DNA of 64,000 bases from assembly GCA_005406025.1 (NCBI GenBank), contig BGZK01000141.1, forward strand, positions 62,001 to 126,000, read 5' to 3'. This stretch comes from Eumeta japonica (lineage: Eukaryota > Arthropoda > Insecta > Lepidoptera > Psychidae). A program made the translations under genes and the position numbers. The notes under the pieces are model-generated. The model saw nothing but the letters and a program-made list of their open reading frames with translations. It was not told the DNA's origin and did not search any database. Below are positions 10,946 to 22,330 of the stretch, in pieces (positions within the stretch are counted from its first letter, which is position 1; each line of letters starts with the position of its first letter).

Positions 10946-11925
10946 GTCATGAATAATACATATTATTCATTTGATTGAATAACGTATTATAAATTTTATT
11001 TACTATGACTTGCCACTATACCTCAGAAAATCTTTACTGTAAAAATAATAATGAATATGTCAAACGCAATTCGTAATAAAAATTGAATTGTAATTCAAAG
11101 AATTTATTAATCACAGAATATGTGAATGAAGACTGGAGGAAAGTATGAACTTTAGTCTTGTGACCATCATTACTAGCACGAGCAGATCTTTAGATAAGTA
11201 GACATCGTGTTTCTTCATGAAAATCTAACGTAACTGCGTAAAACTAACACTATAATTACTAGTAAACGATAGTTATACATTGAAGCAATGTAAGGATTAA
11301 GTGTGTACTTATATTACCTTAATGTAATGGACATTCAGAAGTGCGAACGTTGAAATAACGACAATTCATTAGGATAATTATATGAAAATAACATGTTTCA
11401 ATAAAAATATATTTCACCTATATCTTAATAAAAGAAAAGTTTGCAAAGAAACCCAAAAAATCCATGAAAGGTATTTCTCCTTAGCAGATGGATAAGCTAT
11501 GCAAAATAAAAATATGCATTTGCTGACTATACCGGTGTGTGGTGTATTTTAACGGATCTAATACTATAGACAATTTGTTACTATTAATATGCTTATATTA
11601 TTTCAGTGTACTTTACTTCATCGGACTTAAAGAGGCCTACATCGTCCAAAGTCGTATTCCCTGGAACCAGTTGCTTAATATTAGCATAAACATAAATTCG
11701 TAATGCGCTCAAATCACATATAAAAAAATGCCGAACTAGAGATTTAATAAACATAAATCGATCAATACAAAATGAGATTACAATGACGTTGTTTTTTATA
11801 TTGTTAGCTAGAACAAATACTGGTGATTTCCCATTGATCTGAGTTTAGAATTCAGTAGTGAAAAACAATCGCAAAATACTTTATTTACGCATAAATGTAG
11901 TTCATTCGTTCTGTTGCATTATTTT
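10946..11925. other. AT-rich spacer
   Basis: No gene or recognised element was seen. Open frames are short and of low complexity. Confidence 0.4.
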
Positions 11926-11929
11926 TTTT

Positions 11930-12135
11930 TTTATTAACTACCGTCGCAAACGGTGGGTCGTTGTAAGTTTTACATCTATATCTGTGTATTTATGTGTCTG
12001 TCTGTGGCATTGTAGCTACTAAACGAATGAATCCATTTCCATCTAGTATTTTTTGTTTTAAATTTTTTTTATCGAGAGTGTTATCAGCTATGATTCAATA
12101 AAAAAAATTTCCAATTAATAATTGAAAATTTCGAA
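11930..12135 (+). repeat. Lepidopteran dispersed repeat fragment
   Basis: GTGTATTTATGTGTCTGTC, GTGGCATTGTAGCTACTAAA and CGAATGAATCCATTT form the degenerate copy of a common lepidopteran repeat ('tgtctgtggcaccgtagctcctaaacg...'). The family is recalled from memory and the limits are approximate. Confidence 0.5.
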
Positions 12136-12720
12136 AAATAATTCAGCCGAATTGAAGAACATCAGCCATTTTCTAGTCGATTAATGAATAAAGGCATCTT
12201 CCATAGGCCATAAAATACATTATATATAATACAAATAAATAAAAGACTTAAGTCTTCTATTTATTTACCAACCTTCCCTCATCAATCTATATAACTAAAA
12301 TAATACATCATTATAAATTAAAAAATTCACAGGAATGTGTTGGTACTGTTCTGCTGTTGGTACAATACTGAATAATCTCTTGACATTTCTCATGACAACA
12401 GTAACACCAAGGTCCACAACTGGACCACCAAATCCTTCATCAACCATCGTCCAATTTTTATTCAGAAAATCTAATGCTACGGTATTTGAAAATAAATAAG
12501 AATCGTCAATAAATCGTTTACAAAGCAGATATTTCCTGTATATTTAGTTTTAAATCAACTCTTATGAGAATATATTGAAATATTAGGTTTTTTTACTAAA
12601 TGAAAATATATTTTTCTGAAACGAACAAAACGTATTTAAGTAATTTAATTCTGGTAATATGTATTCAATATTGAATAATCTTATGAAATGACAAAAACGA
12701 ATATTGTAACTGTTAACTTG

Positions 12721-12926
12721 TGTGGAGGAAAATACTATTTTACACAATAAACTTATTTATTAATTAAGAATTAAATGTACAACTTTTAAATGGACGTTTT
12801 AGCATTAAGATTTTAAAGTGGCAGACGGCCAAAAATTAAAGAGGGCACCAAAGTGCATACAAGCCTATAAGAACAATATTGAAGGTGCGAAATTTAAACA
12901 CACAATTGACATTTTATTTTAACACT
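12721..12926 (-). repeat. Probable 3' LTR of the copia element
   Basis: On the minus strand, the RNase H frame ends at 13029. About 100 bases later a polypurine-like AGGAAG is followed by TGTTAAAATAAAATGTCAAT. The segment from this TGTT to a CCTCCACA at 12721 has TG...CA ends, a length of 206 bp and an AATAAA inside, as expected of a small copia LTR. No second LTR is available for comparison because the 5' end of the element is lost, so the assignment is tentative. Confidence 0.4.
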
Positions 12927-13028
12927 TCCTAAATTCGAGCCTTTTATGAAATATGAATTACAAAACAATAAGTAACTGTAGTAACTATTGACATATTTTA
13001 TACATCATACTAACAATTAAGTATCAAA

Positions 13029-16000
13029 CTATGACATACCAATATTATGTTTCATGAATTTAAATTTATCTTTAGGCAAAGCTTTAGTAAAAATATCAAC
13101 ATATTGATTAGCACTGTGTGCATAGTTTAAACTTATTATATTGTTGTGGTATTTCTTTTTAACAAAATTGTACTTAATATCAATGTGTTTACATCTCTTA
13201 TGGAATTCATTATTCTTAATCACACTAATAGCACTCCGATTGTCAATATTTATACACACAGAATTCTGTTTGTATTCACAGATATCACAAAGTAGCTGTC
13301 TTAGCCAAATAGCTTCTTCGGTGGCTGCACACACAGCCATGAATTCAGATTCGGTAGTCGATAATGCCACAGTTTGTTGTCGCTATGTAGACCATGTGAC
13401 AACAGCTCCACTTTTGAGAAAAACATATCCAGTTATTGATCTCCTGGTCTCTATATCATTTGTAAAATTAGCATCGCTATATCCAATTAAATCAGTGCTC
13501 TCTGACACAAACATATAGTTTAAACCATGATCCTTAGTTTCTTTCAGATATTTTAATATCTTCATTACTGAATTCCAGTGCGAGTCATCATAAGAACGTT
13601 AGTATCGACTTACCTGACTCACAGCAAACATTATATCGGGTCTGCAGTAGCTGCGTGTATCAAAGATCCAACTGCCAACGGAATTAGCATTATGCATATT
13701 AAATTTCTTTAATAACTAGTTGATATAATTGGTTTGATGAATGAAAATACCATTTTCATGTCTTCCAATTTGCATACCAACAAAGTTTGTTAGACGAGAA
13801 CATACTTTTTTTAGATCAAAATTGGATTGAAGATCATTGACCACTTCCATAATCACTGATTTATCTCTCTCTACAAAGCAATAGTCCATCATTAACATAT
13901 AGACATAGGTAACATTGGAAACATTTTATTCCTCCAATATACACATATTGATCTGCATTACTTTTCTCAAATCCAAATTTTTTTTAAAGCTGAGTCAAAT
14001 TTATGATTCCAACACCTATGTGCTTGCTTCAATCCATATAGAGATTTAACTAATTTATATACCATGTCTGGTTTGCAGTCCAGTCCCTCAGGTGGTGTCA
14101 TCAGTATGTTCTCATTCAGCTGCCCATACAAGAACGCAGTGGTGACATCACATTGGATGATTTCTAATTTTTCTTGAGCTGCAATAGATATCAGCAATCA
14201 TATAGAGTCATACCTTACGGTCGGTGAAAAGGTTTCATTATAATCAATCCCTTCCTGTTGTGCATATCCTTTAGCACATAGTCGAGCTTTGTATCGAGGG
14301 CCTGTTGTCTCATCTTTTATTCAGAAAATCCATTAGCATTCGGGGGCTTTTCTATCAATGTCCAAGTTCCATTCTGATGATGAGCTTCAAGTTCTTTTCT
14401 TATTGATGTCTTCTATTTTTTCTGAATCAGATGATGCAATTACTTCACTATAATTGAATGGAACACTAAGATCTTCATTACAACACAAGTAGCTTTGTTC
14501 ATAATTAAGTTTTGCAAGTAATTCTTTGTTTCTGGGTCTCAAAGTGATATTTGATCGAGACGGTGTCTTAAATGTTTGGTTCGGTGAGTATTAACTACTT
14601 GATGATATATTCGATTCAGGGAAATAATCTGTGTTTGTAGTTTATTACGTTTCATTTGTATCAGAGATTTCAGATGTATCATTTGATTCAGATGATAAAT
14701 CATACATAGAACTGTCTATCGTCAAATCCACCGGAACATAATTTTTCTTTACTGTAGATTCTAGAAACACGGCATCTTTACTTTTAATTACTGTTCTGGA
14801 ACCTGGTAATAAAAATCTGTAGCCTTTTGTGTGATCACAATATCCAATAAATATAGCTTTTTGTGCCTTGGGATCCCATTTTCCTCTCTTTTCTTTGGGA
14901 AGATGAATCATAGCTTCGCATCCGAATACTTTTAAGTGATGTATTTTTGGTTTCTTTCTTGTCCATATTTCTTCTGGTGTCTTGTATTTCAGTGATCTTG
15001 TTGGTGACCTGTTGATTAAATAAGCAGCAGTGTGTATGGATTCTGCCCAGTACATCTTAGGTAAGTTGGCATTAATTAACAAACACTTTGCTTTCTCTAC
15101 TAATGTTCGGTTCATGCGTTCTGACACTCCATTCTGTTCAGGGGTGTAAGGAGTAGTGGTTTGATGTATTATTCCATTACTTTTAAGAAATTCAGAGAAG
15201 CTGGAGTTGACCTATTCAAGGCCGTTATTAAAGCCAAGATATTTGATGTGACATTCTGTTTTTCCACTTGATTTTTGAACTTTTCGAATTTTTCTAGACC
15301 TTCTGACTCCTTATGTAAAAAGTATACAAATACCTTTTTGGAATAATCGTCGATAAATGTCATGAAGTAATTTGCACCTCCTAAAGATCTGGTCTCCATT
15401 GCACCACAAATATCTGAATGCACCAATTCTAATAATTTTGTAATTTTGGATTCATTATGTTTAAATGGCAAGCGTTTCTGTTTCCCTTTTAAGCATGTTA
15501 GACAAGTTAATTTATCATCTTTCTTAGATATTTTCACACCATTAGTGTTTTCTACTATTTTAGTCAAATCTTGAAAATTCAGATGGCCCATGCTTTGATG
15601 CCATATATAAACATCCTGTTCATCAACATCTGATATGTATGCATGTTCACATTTTACATCTAACTTGTACATATTGTTGATTAAAAGATCAGTTGCGACA
15701 ATCACATTGTTTTTATTCATTATAACACAGCCTTTACTGTTGAATTTTACTTAACCTCCATTCTTGATGATTTGACTGACAGATGGTAAGTTTGTGGCCA
15801 GCTCTGGCACATAAAGTACATCTTGGAACATAATTTCATTGTACTGACCTTTGTCATTGCATATTTCTAAAACCAACTGGCCTGAACTATGAACTGATAA
15901 TAACTTGTGATTTGCTACCTATATTGTCTTTATGATAGGTGTTTTTTCACTTTTCAGCATGTTATTGCATTTGGTCATGTGCATTGATGCACCAGAGTCT

Positions 16001-16254
16001 ATATACCATGAATCCCCTGAGTTTTCAGAAGCAGTGAAAGCAGCGGCATAGCTTGAACTTTGTGGATTCTTCTGTTTTGTTTTAGACTTGCATTGAGCAC
16101 CTGTATGTCCATATTTGTTGCAAATGAAGCACCGAGGACCCCTTTTAAATGGTTTATTGTATGCTTTCCTTCTATGATTTACTGAAAATGCATTTGAATT
16201 TTTCTCATTTATTTTGACAGCTGACGCGTAGGTATAAGCCATCATCTGGTTCAA
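13029..16254 (-). pseudogene. Ty1/copia retrotransposon polyprotein, truncated and frameshifted
   Basis: Read from right to left the copia domain order is complete except for most of Gag. A CCHC zinc knuckle (CFICNKYGHTGAQC) lies near 16130 and the protease motif WYIDSGAS near 16010. The pre-integrase motif HQSMGHLNF is near 15600. Integrase follows, with HSDICGAMETRSLGGANYF and FIDDYS (15410-15340) and SERMNRTLVEKAKCLL (15125). The reverse transcriptase has IIQCDVTTAFLYGQL (14160) and VKSLYGLKQ (14050), and near 13900 a shifted LYVNDG stands where YVDDG is expected. RNase H has IGYSDANF (13490) and STTESEFMAVCAATEEAIWL (13360). At least six frame breaks and stops show that it is dead. The right end stops abruptly inside Gag, where a mariner begins at about 16250. 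Confidence 0.92.
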
Positions 16255-17040
16255 GCGTTTTCAGTTCGGTAATTTTGATGTCAAAGACGAACTTCGCTCT
16301 GGTCAACCTGTCACGGATAAAGTCGATGACGTGTTAGAAAAAGTAGAGCAAGATTGACGTCCGAACCGTCTTTGAAAAGATGGATCACTGATGATGAAAA
16401 TTGGATTACCTGTGACAATAATGTGCGAAAAAGATTACTGTTAAAAGGGAAACTAACTCCACACAGTACGTACAGCGAAACCTGGGTCGATTATCAATAA
16501 GTTGATGCCATATGTATGGTGGGATTGGAAGCGTATTATTAATCAGCACCTTTTCACGCCGGTCAAAACCATGAATTCGGATCTCTACTGCCAACACCTG
16601 ATGAGACTCAAGCAAGAAGTAAAGAAAAAAAAGGCCGAAATCAATCAACACGAAGAGTGTGGTTTTTCACCATGATAACACCAGGCCAATTTAGCCACTC
16701 AGAAAATATTGAGAAGGTTTGATTGGGAAGTGTTAATGGATCCATCATATAGTCCTGACCTGGCACACTCAGATTTTAATCTGTTTTGGTCTCTTCAGAA
16801 TTCCTTAGATATAGTGGTAGGTTAACATCAAGGAGAACTGTCAAAATTACTTGTCACGCTTTTTTGATCAGAAGTCCTAAAATTTCTATAGCAATGGAAT
16901 TATGTTACCACTTACAAAATGGCAACAAGTTGTTGAACAAAACGTCACATGTATAATACAATTAAATGTAAAATTAATACATGATGAAAAATTGTCTTAA
17001 ATTTGTATATAACACACGAAAATACTTTTACCCTAACCTA
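16246..17040 (+). mobile_element. Mariner transposase fragment (family 2), 5'-truncated
   Basis: Begins without its N-terminus at WFKRFQFGNFDVKDELRSG (16250), the mariner block just after the DNA-binding helices. It continues with TDKVDDVLEKVEQD, WITDDENWITCDN (16383-16420, first catalytic Asp region) and PHSTYSETWVDYQ. The signature SYSPDLAHSDFNLFWSLQNS lies at 16746-16805. A large part between VEQD and WITDDE is deleted, and several stops follow. Its left edge coincides with the broken end of the copia element, so a rearrangement or nested insertion joined the two. Sequence wording differs from both other mariners in the window. Confidence 0.8.
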
Positions 17041-17390
17041 AAATGTATATTCATATGTGTGTATGTGTATGTAAATTAGTATATGTCTATTTGTTTAATC
17101 AAACTAATTTTAAAAAACTGAACGGATTATTTACGGTTATCAAATTTTGCATAGAAACGAATTCTATCGTGGAATAGTAGATAGGACAGTTTTGTGTACC
17201 ATAAAAATAACAGCAATGTCAAGATTATCATCGCAACCAGCATTGCAAAAGAGAGCAGGATGTGGATTGAAACTGAAAATGGGATCAGAATCGAAAACAA
17301 CTATTGTTAAATTCAAATTTACCAAGGTTAAACTTAAAATTTTTAAAACTGGCCACTTAAAAACTGTACAATAAAGAAACATATTTCAAT
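17041..17390. other. Short spacer between two mariners
   Basis: It has a TATGTGTGTATGTG-like simple tract and no recognised gene. Weak open frames exist on both strands but lack any domain. Confidence 0.35.
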
Positions 17391-17392
17391 TT

Positions 17393-18510
17393 TAAATATG
17401 GAACGCTTTCCAATCTCATTATGTAATGCATTCATCTATAAATTTTTTCACAAATTGACGGCAAATGGAAAATTATTTTTCTAACATCAACATGAATTTT
17501 TCACAAGAAAATTTTTATGATTTTCATTGTGATTTAAACCAATAAGAAAGTTATAACAGACTTTGGTTGGCCTTTCTTGATAAAGCTCCATCCCTTACCA
17601 CTATTTATAGCTAGTTTGACGAGTTCAAACGTGGTGACACTGATTTGACTCACGATCTTCCTGAGGCACGTCCTTCTACGGCGACGACCGAAGACCTGGC
17701 CGCACAGCACTGATGTAGTGCTGTGCGGCTATGATATCGGCTGACAAATGAGTGACCTACCAGCAGATTTGAACAAGCTTAGGCATTTGTAGCTTTAACT
17801 GTTAGAAAGCTTGGTATTCGGTGGGTATCTCATAATTTGACCGAAGCTCAAAAACTACGTCGTGGTAATTGGTGCCGCGAAATGATGCAAAGATTTGCCG
17901 GTGGTGACTCAAATGTTGTATATGACATAGTTACAGGTGATGAAAGCTGGATTGACTGTTATGATCCACGAAACCAAAAGATAGTCTGTTCAGTGGGTGT
18001 TTTCTTTCGAGAAGTTGCTTACTAAAGTACAACGAGAGTGAAGCGTTGGAAAAAAAAATGGTGGCCTCTTTCTTCGGAATGGCAAGTCATTAGTGATAAT
18101 TGTTTTTCGAAGATAAAAGAACAGTCACTGCGGACTGGTAGATTAACAAATTTTTGCCTCTTGTTTTGGGAAAAGTTTGAAATAACGACCTCGTAGTAGG
18201 ATTCTTCTTCATTATAACAACGCCTCGCCACATACCGCCAGACGAACAACTATTTCGGGATGATAGGTATATAAATACTGGCTTACCCGCCTTACAACCC
18301 CGACCTCGTACCATATGATTTATGTTTATTTCCTAAAATAAAAGAAAACCATTGAGAAACGTGGTTTACGAATGCCGAGGAAGCTGTGGCTGCATATGAA
18401 AAGGCCGTCGAAGTGTCTCCTAATTGGTTCTATCGAATGCGGAGTTGTATTATTCTCTACGGACATTCTTTTGAAAAATAATAATAGTAAAAGTAACTTC
18501 CTAGTTTATT
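17393..18510 (+). mobile_element. Mariner element (family 3), copy 1, nearly full length
   Basis: The best preserved copy of the family that also occurs at 36440, 42448 (minus) and 62630 (minus). It starts near TATGGAACGCTTTCC (17396). Transposase pieces in order are NFSQENFYDFHCD (17490), FDEFKRGDTDLTHD (about 17620), ATTEDLA, then NLTEAQKLRRGNWCREMMQR (17835-17897), DIVTGDESWIDCYDPRNQK (17926-17982, catalytic Asp), VKRWKKKMVASFFG (18040) and a shifted YNPDLVPYDL-like end (18290-18320). Stops and frame breaks make it inactive. A 13-bp perfect hairpin at 17699-17729 is a small inverted duplication not found in the related copy at 42.9 kb. Confidence 0.82.
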
Positions 18511-19475
18511 CAATTTTTTATTTTCTAAGGACCTTCAGATTAACCCACGTATGCACAACGATGCGAATACTCGCGCTTGGATATGAGATTTATCTAGCAA
18601 AATGATATTTTCTTAATAAAACCTAAAAAGATAATTATCGAGAAAAATATTGATTAAGTTATTATATTTTAATTTAAATAATATCAAATATATGTTTTTA
18701 AAAGTAGAAAGGAATATTTTACTTTAAAACAAATATGTAGTTCTTCTGCATAATTTTAATATCAGATCAGACTAATATGGCAAATAAAAACTTATTTCCA
18801 CAAAACTGTGAAGCAAATTATTTATCTAGGCACTGTGCTTTCTGTCGTTCTACGTTACAAAACACGTGCAAATACATTGCAATTTTTTTTTTCTACCAAT
18901 ACATTTATATATTGGTAGACCACAGCTAAAATATTTTTAATGTATACATTGGTTGAAAGGAAATAGCTTTTTGGCAAGTAACCCTGAATAAGTATTTATT
19001 TATATAATATATTTTTACTCCTTAAGAATCGATTTTCATATTAGGCGCCCGGTATGAGAAAAATTTGAGAAGTAAAATCTTCTGATGAATCCGCGTTACG
19101 TTTTTGGTGCACAACTTATTGGCGCACCTTTCACTTTTCAATCGCGTATATGTGTATACTTGTATACTTGTCTGTATACTTGTGTGTAGCCAACGCAGCG
19201 AGGCAGCTGACGCATATATTGTGTGTATACCTATATATATTATAAAAGTATACTGTTCAACGTTTACAAACGATATATATATAGTGTATCAGTTATACAA
19301 TTCTAATACGGATCGTCACCACAGTTTTGTTTGTGTTTTAAAGTGTTCTTTTACAATGTAAATATTTATTATTAACATTTGATTTATTACTATAATTATT
19401 AATAATTACTATTATTATCGTGAATTTTTTATATTTATTATTATTATATTTGGTGAAGTGCAAATGATATAAACT
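18511..19475. other. AT-rich stretch upstream of the possible small gene
   Basis: It contains TATAC/TTGTATAC simple repeats (19145-19190), a 10-bp hairpin TCTACCAATA...TATTGGTAGA at 18892-18919 and a possible 5' UTR of the candidate gene at 19476. A TATATATATAG (19273-19283) is followed by TCAGT at 19289, which is too close for a standard TATA-to-initiator distance. No coding region is recognised. Confidence 0.35.
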
Positions 19476-19534
19476 ATGGAAGAAAGTGGTGTAGATAATA
19501 ATGCTGAAATATCAAATGAACACGTGGTTGCTCG
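19476..19534 (+). CDS. Candidate small gene, exon 1
   Basis: I do not recognise this protein. The open frame MEESGVDNNAEISNEHVVA ends two bases into a codon at a donor-like CG|GTAGGT (19535). It is acidic and unlike the lysine/asparagine-rich background frames nearby. The upstream region (19380-19470) is a long AT-rich leader with one short upstream ATG. A matching acceptor with correct phase lies at 24735 (TTTTATTTTTCAG), which would give a 43-residue product. The gene model rests only on splice signals and phase; a longer gene with unseen exons, or chance, are alternatives. Confidence 0.35.
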
Positions 19535-21254
19535 GTAGGTTATAATTTTTCAAGGTTATTATAATAATTTATTTATTAAATTACTATTATAACGTAAATA
19601 ATTTTAATTAATAATAAGACAATGTTATCAAAATAATTTTAAATACTTCTTGATAATATTTTTATAATTTTAATTAAAATAAATCTTCATCTTTACTTAA
19701 AATTAAAAATACAAAATAATTGTAGATAGGTTAAAAAATTCTTCTCTAATGGTTTTTCTTAAATTATTGGTAAAAACAAAAATTTATTCAAAATACTTTC
19801 CATAATATTTTAATAATTGTAGTTATAATAAATCTTCGTTTTTTTACTAAAAATGAAAAATGAAATAATTGTAGATAGGCTAAAAAAATTTTATCTTTAA
19901 TCATTTTTCTTAAATTTTTAGTCAAAACGAATTTTTTCATTTAAATAAACTCTTTTTGCGTATGTTTAGACAATCGTGCTTAAGGAGTAAACTCCAGTCG
20001 TGCGTCGGAGCTGACACATATTTTTTTTCAAAATACAACAACTGTCCAAAATAATAAATGTAAAATATTAGAACCCACCTGAATTACTATTGACTTATGT
20101 ACTTTGCGGCGGGTTGTTAAAGTGATTTGATTAATTTAAGAAATTCATTTTACCAATCATTGCAAAGATCTTAAGAATACCATCATTTTTTTCATCATTC
20201 ATTCAATTAAAATGAGTTTTTACTTAATAATATAATTGCCTTTTGATTAATTGATTTATCGTTATTGTAGTTTATATAGAAGCGCTTTCAAAAACTTTAT
20301 CAACTAAGTACAAGAACGTTAAACTTTTTCGTTCAGAAAAAAATCCATTTTCATTTAATATCCCATTTATTATTTCAGAAAACCTTTTATGTATTTTATT
20401 AAACACCTAACTGTGCCTTGTATTATACATATTTGTTTTGTAGACATGGTACATAATCAAGTGCATTTCAATTTCATTTAACCAGGCATATGTCATATAA
20501 TATTTTAAACAAGAAAAAAATAAAGAACATGTAACCTACTCAATCAATAAGGGTTATTCCTGAGCGCATTCAAAAAGACAAATACTTTTTTCAATTTAAT
20601 AATGTAAGTAGGTATAGATTAAAACAGAAACTCAGAAAGAACGAAACTAAAAAGAAACCAAACTAAATTCTAAGCGAATTGGTTCGATAAAGCATAAAAA
20701 ATATTGAGGTACATGTACACTACGGTATACCGAGTGTGACATCTGGATATACTCCAATGGAGGTTGAGTTGTTGTTCCTAGTTACTTTTGAATGTCTGTC
20801 TGAAGGCGCCTTTTTTTGTACAAATTTAGTATTGCAGACCAATACCGTTCGCCTTATTGAGATAATTAAAATGCGTAGGGCAGTCTTTAAAAATGTACGT
20901 ATTTCCGTTTACATGCCGATCGTGTGTTTGTAAAAATGAAATTCGACTACGACGGTTGCGACTACGAATATTTGAGTATAAGAATTATAATTATTCTTAA
21001 AGGCGCTCTAGAAAAATTCTTTTAAATTTTTGCTAATATTTAGCGGCGGTAATGCCTTAAATGCCGGTCAGCCTTATGAAATAAATAATAATAATAATAT
21101 CTTGCGACATATACAGAGCACCATCTGGTCCCAAACTAAGCAAAGAGGCTTGTACTGTAGGTACCACAAGATAGTTGATACAATACATCTTTTTTTTTTT
21201 GAAAATATATACACATAATACATAAAAAAATCCAGACTTAAAAAATCATTAATT

Positions 21255-21345
21255 TTATTAAATAAATGTTTGTCTTATGCGAGAGTCGAACCCACGTCCA
21301 CAGCGCGGCAGATAAGATCACTACCAACTACGCTAATCAAGCAGT
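21255..21345 (-). mobile_element. tRNA-like SINE head fragment
   Basis: On the minus strand, TAGCGTAGTTGGTAGTGATC (A box) and GTGGGTTCGACTCTCGCAT (B box) are about 30 bases apart. This resembles the tRNA-derived head of a common lepidopteran SINE. The acceptor stems do not pair as in a real tRNA and an A/T-rich tail follows, so it is a retroposed copy and not a tRNA gene. Confidence 0.6.
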
Positions 21346-22049
21346 CTAGCTGAATGAGCTGAAACCTCTGATTAAATGTTATTGGTTAATCAATTCGCTA
21401 TTTGAGACTGTCCATTACATATCGCAAAATGGAATGGAAGACTGGAAACAGTGTTTTACTGTAAAATCGAATAAGGTGACATTTAGTTTGACACGGGACG
21501 GTTCTGAGTTCAGAGTGTTATGTCAGTTCTTTGGCGAACCCGATACGTGTTGGTAAATCATGATTGATTCTGATAGATCTCATATTCTGATTTCCTTACC
21601 ATATCTAAGAAAACAGTCCTAAAATTAAATTAAAGCATATATGGCAATTTCTATTTCAATACACACTCTTGACACAGAATTTGAAAGAGTCATCGACGAA
21701 GGCCGTTAGATTTCAAATTAGCGTGGACTATGTTCCAGATTGGCGTGCTGTTCGCTAAATATTTATTTGAAATCAATCATTTTAGCAAAATAATCCGTGT
21801 GCAAACGCATCATTTTGAAACAGTACGTTTCAACATGATGCTCTGTTTCAACATTCATTGTTTGTTCCGATGCACATAAGGTATTCGACACTAATTAAAC
21901 TAATTATCGTCGGCTTAACATTTGTTTCATTCCGATTAGTATTTTGGTATTTATAAGTCACTAGACTATAAAATAAAATTTTTGGGATCCACTTAAGTGA
22001 CCTAGATCGCTCACAACTCTATAATTTATTGTAAAACATTGTAGTTTAT

Positions 22050-22330
22050 GCGATAGAGCCATGCTATGGCAATTTGACTTCGGCACAAAATTGGGTCGGC
22101 TGAACTGGTGACGTACCACACTATCGCAGAATACAGACATCTATTAGGAACAGCTGTTTCTGTTGTGTTCCGTTTAGTGAGTGGTCGGCTGACCTCTCCC
22201 CCTCCAGCAGATATCCTATTCTTTCTGAAGAGGCCAGCCACGAACTATAGCGACTTCCCTTGGGGTTGCTAGTGGCCATGAGCGGCGGTGATCAGCTACT
22301 CTCTGATGACTCACTTCCTCTTTTGTTCCT
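22050..22330 (+). repeat. Lepidopteran dispersed repeat (SINE-like)
   Basis: Phrases such as GTGTTCCGTTTAGTGAGTG, GAGGCCAGCCACGAACTATA, GCGACTTCCCTTGGGGTTGC and CATGAGCGGCGGTGATCAGC are the degenerate form of a well-known lepidopteran repeat that ends in '...gagcggcggtgatcacttacc'. The GC content is clearly higher than in the flanks. No coding function is expected. Confidence 0.6.

Noticed and set aside
13141..13518. 125-codon plus-strand frame
   Set aside because: It is antisense to the RNase H region of the copia element and has no features of its own.
21255..21345. tRNA gene on the minus strand
   Set aside because: A- and B-box-like sequences are present, but no cloverleaf with pairing acceptor stem can be drawn; it fits a SINE head.
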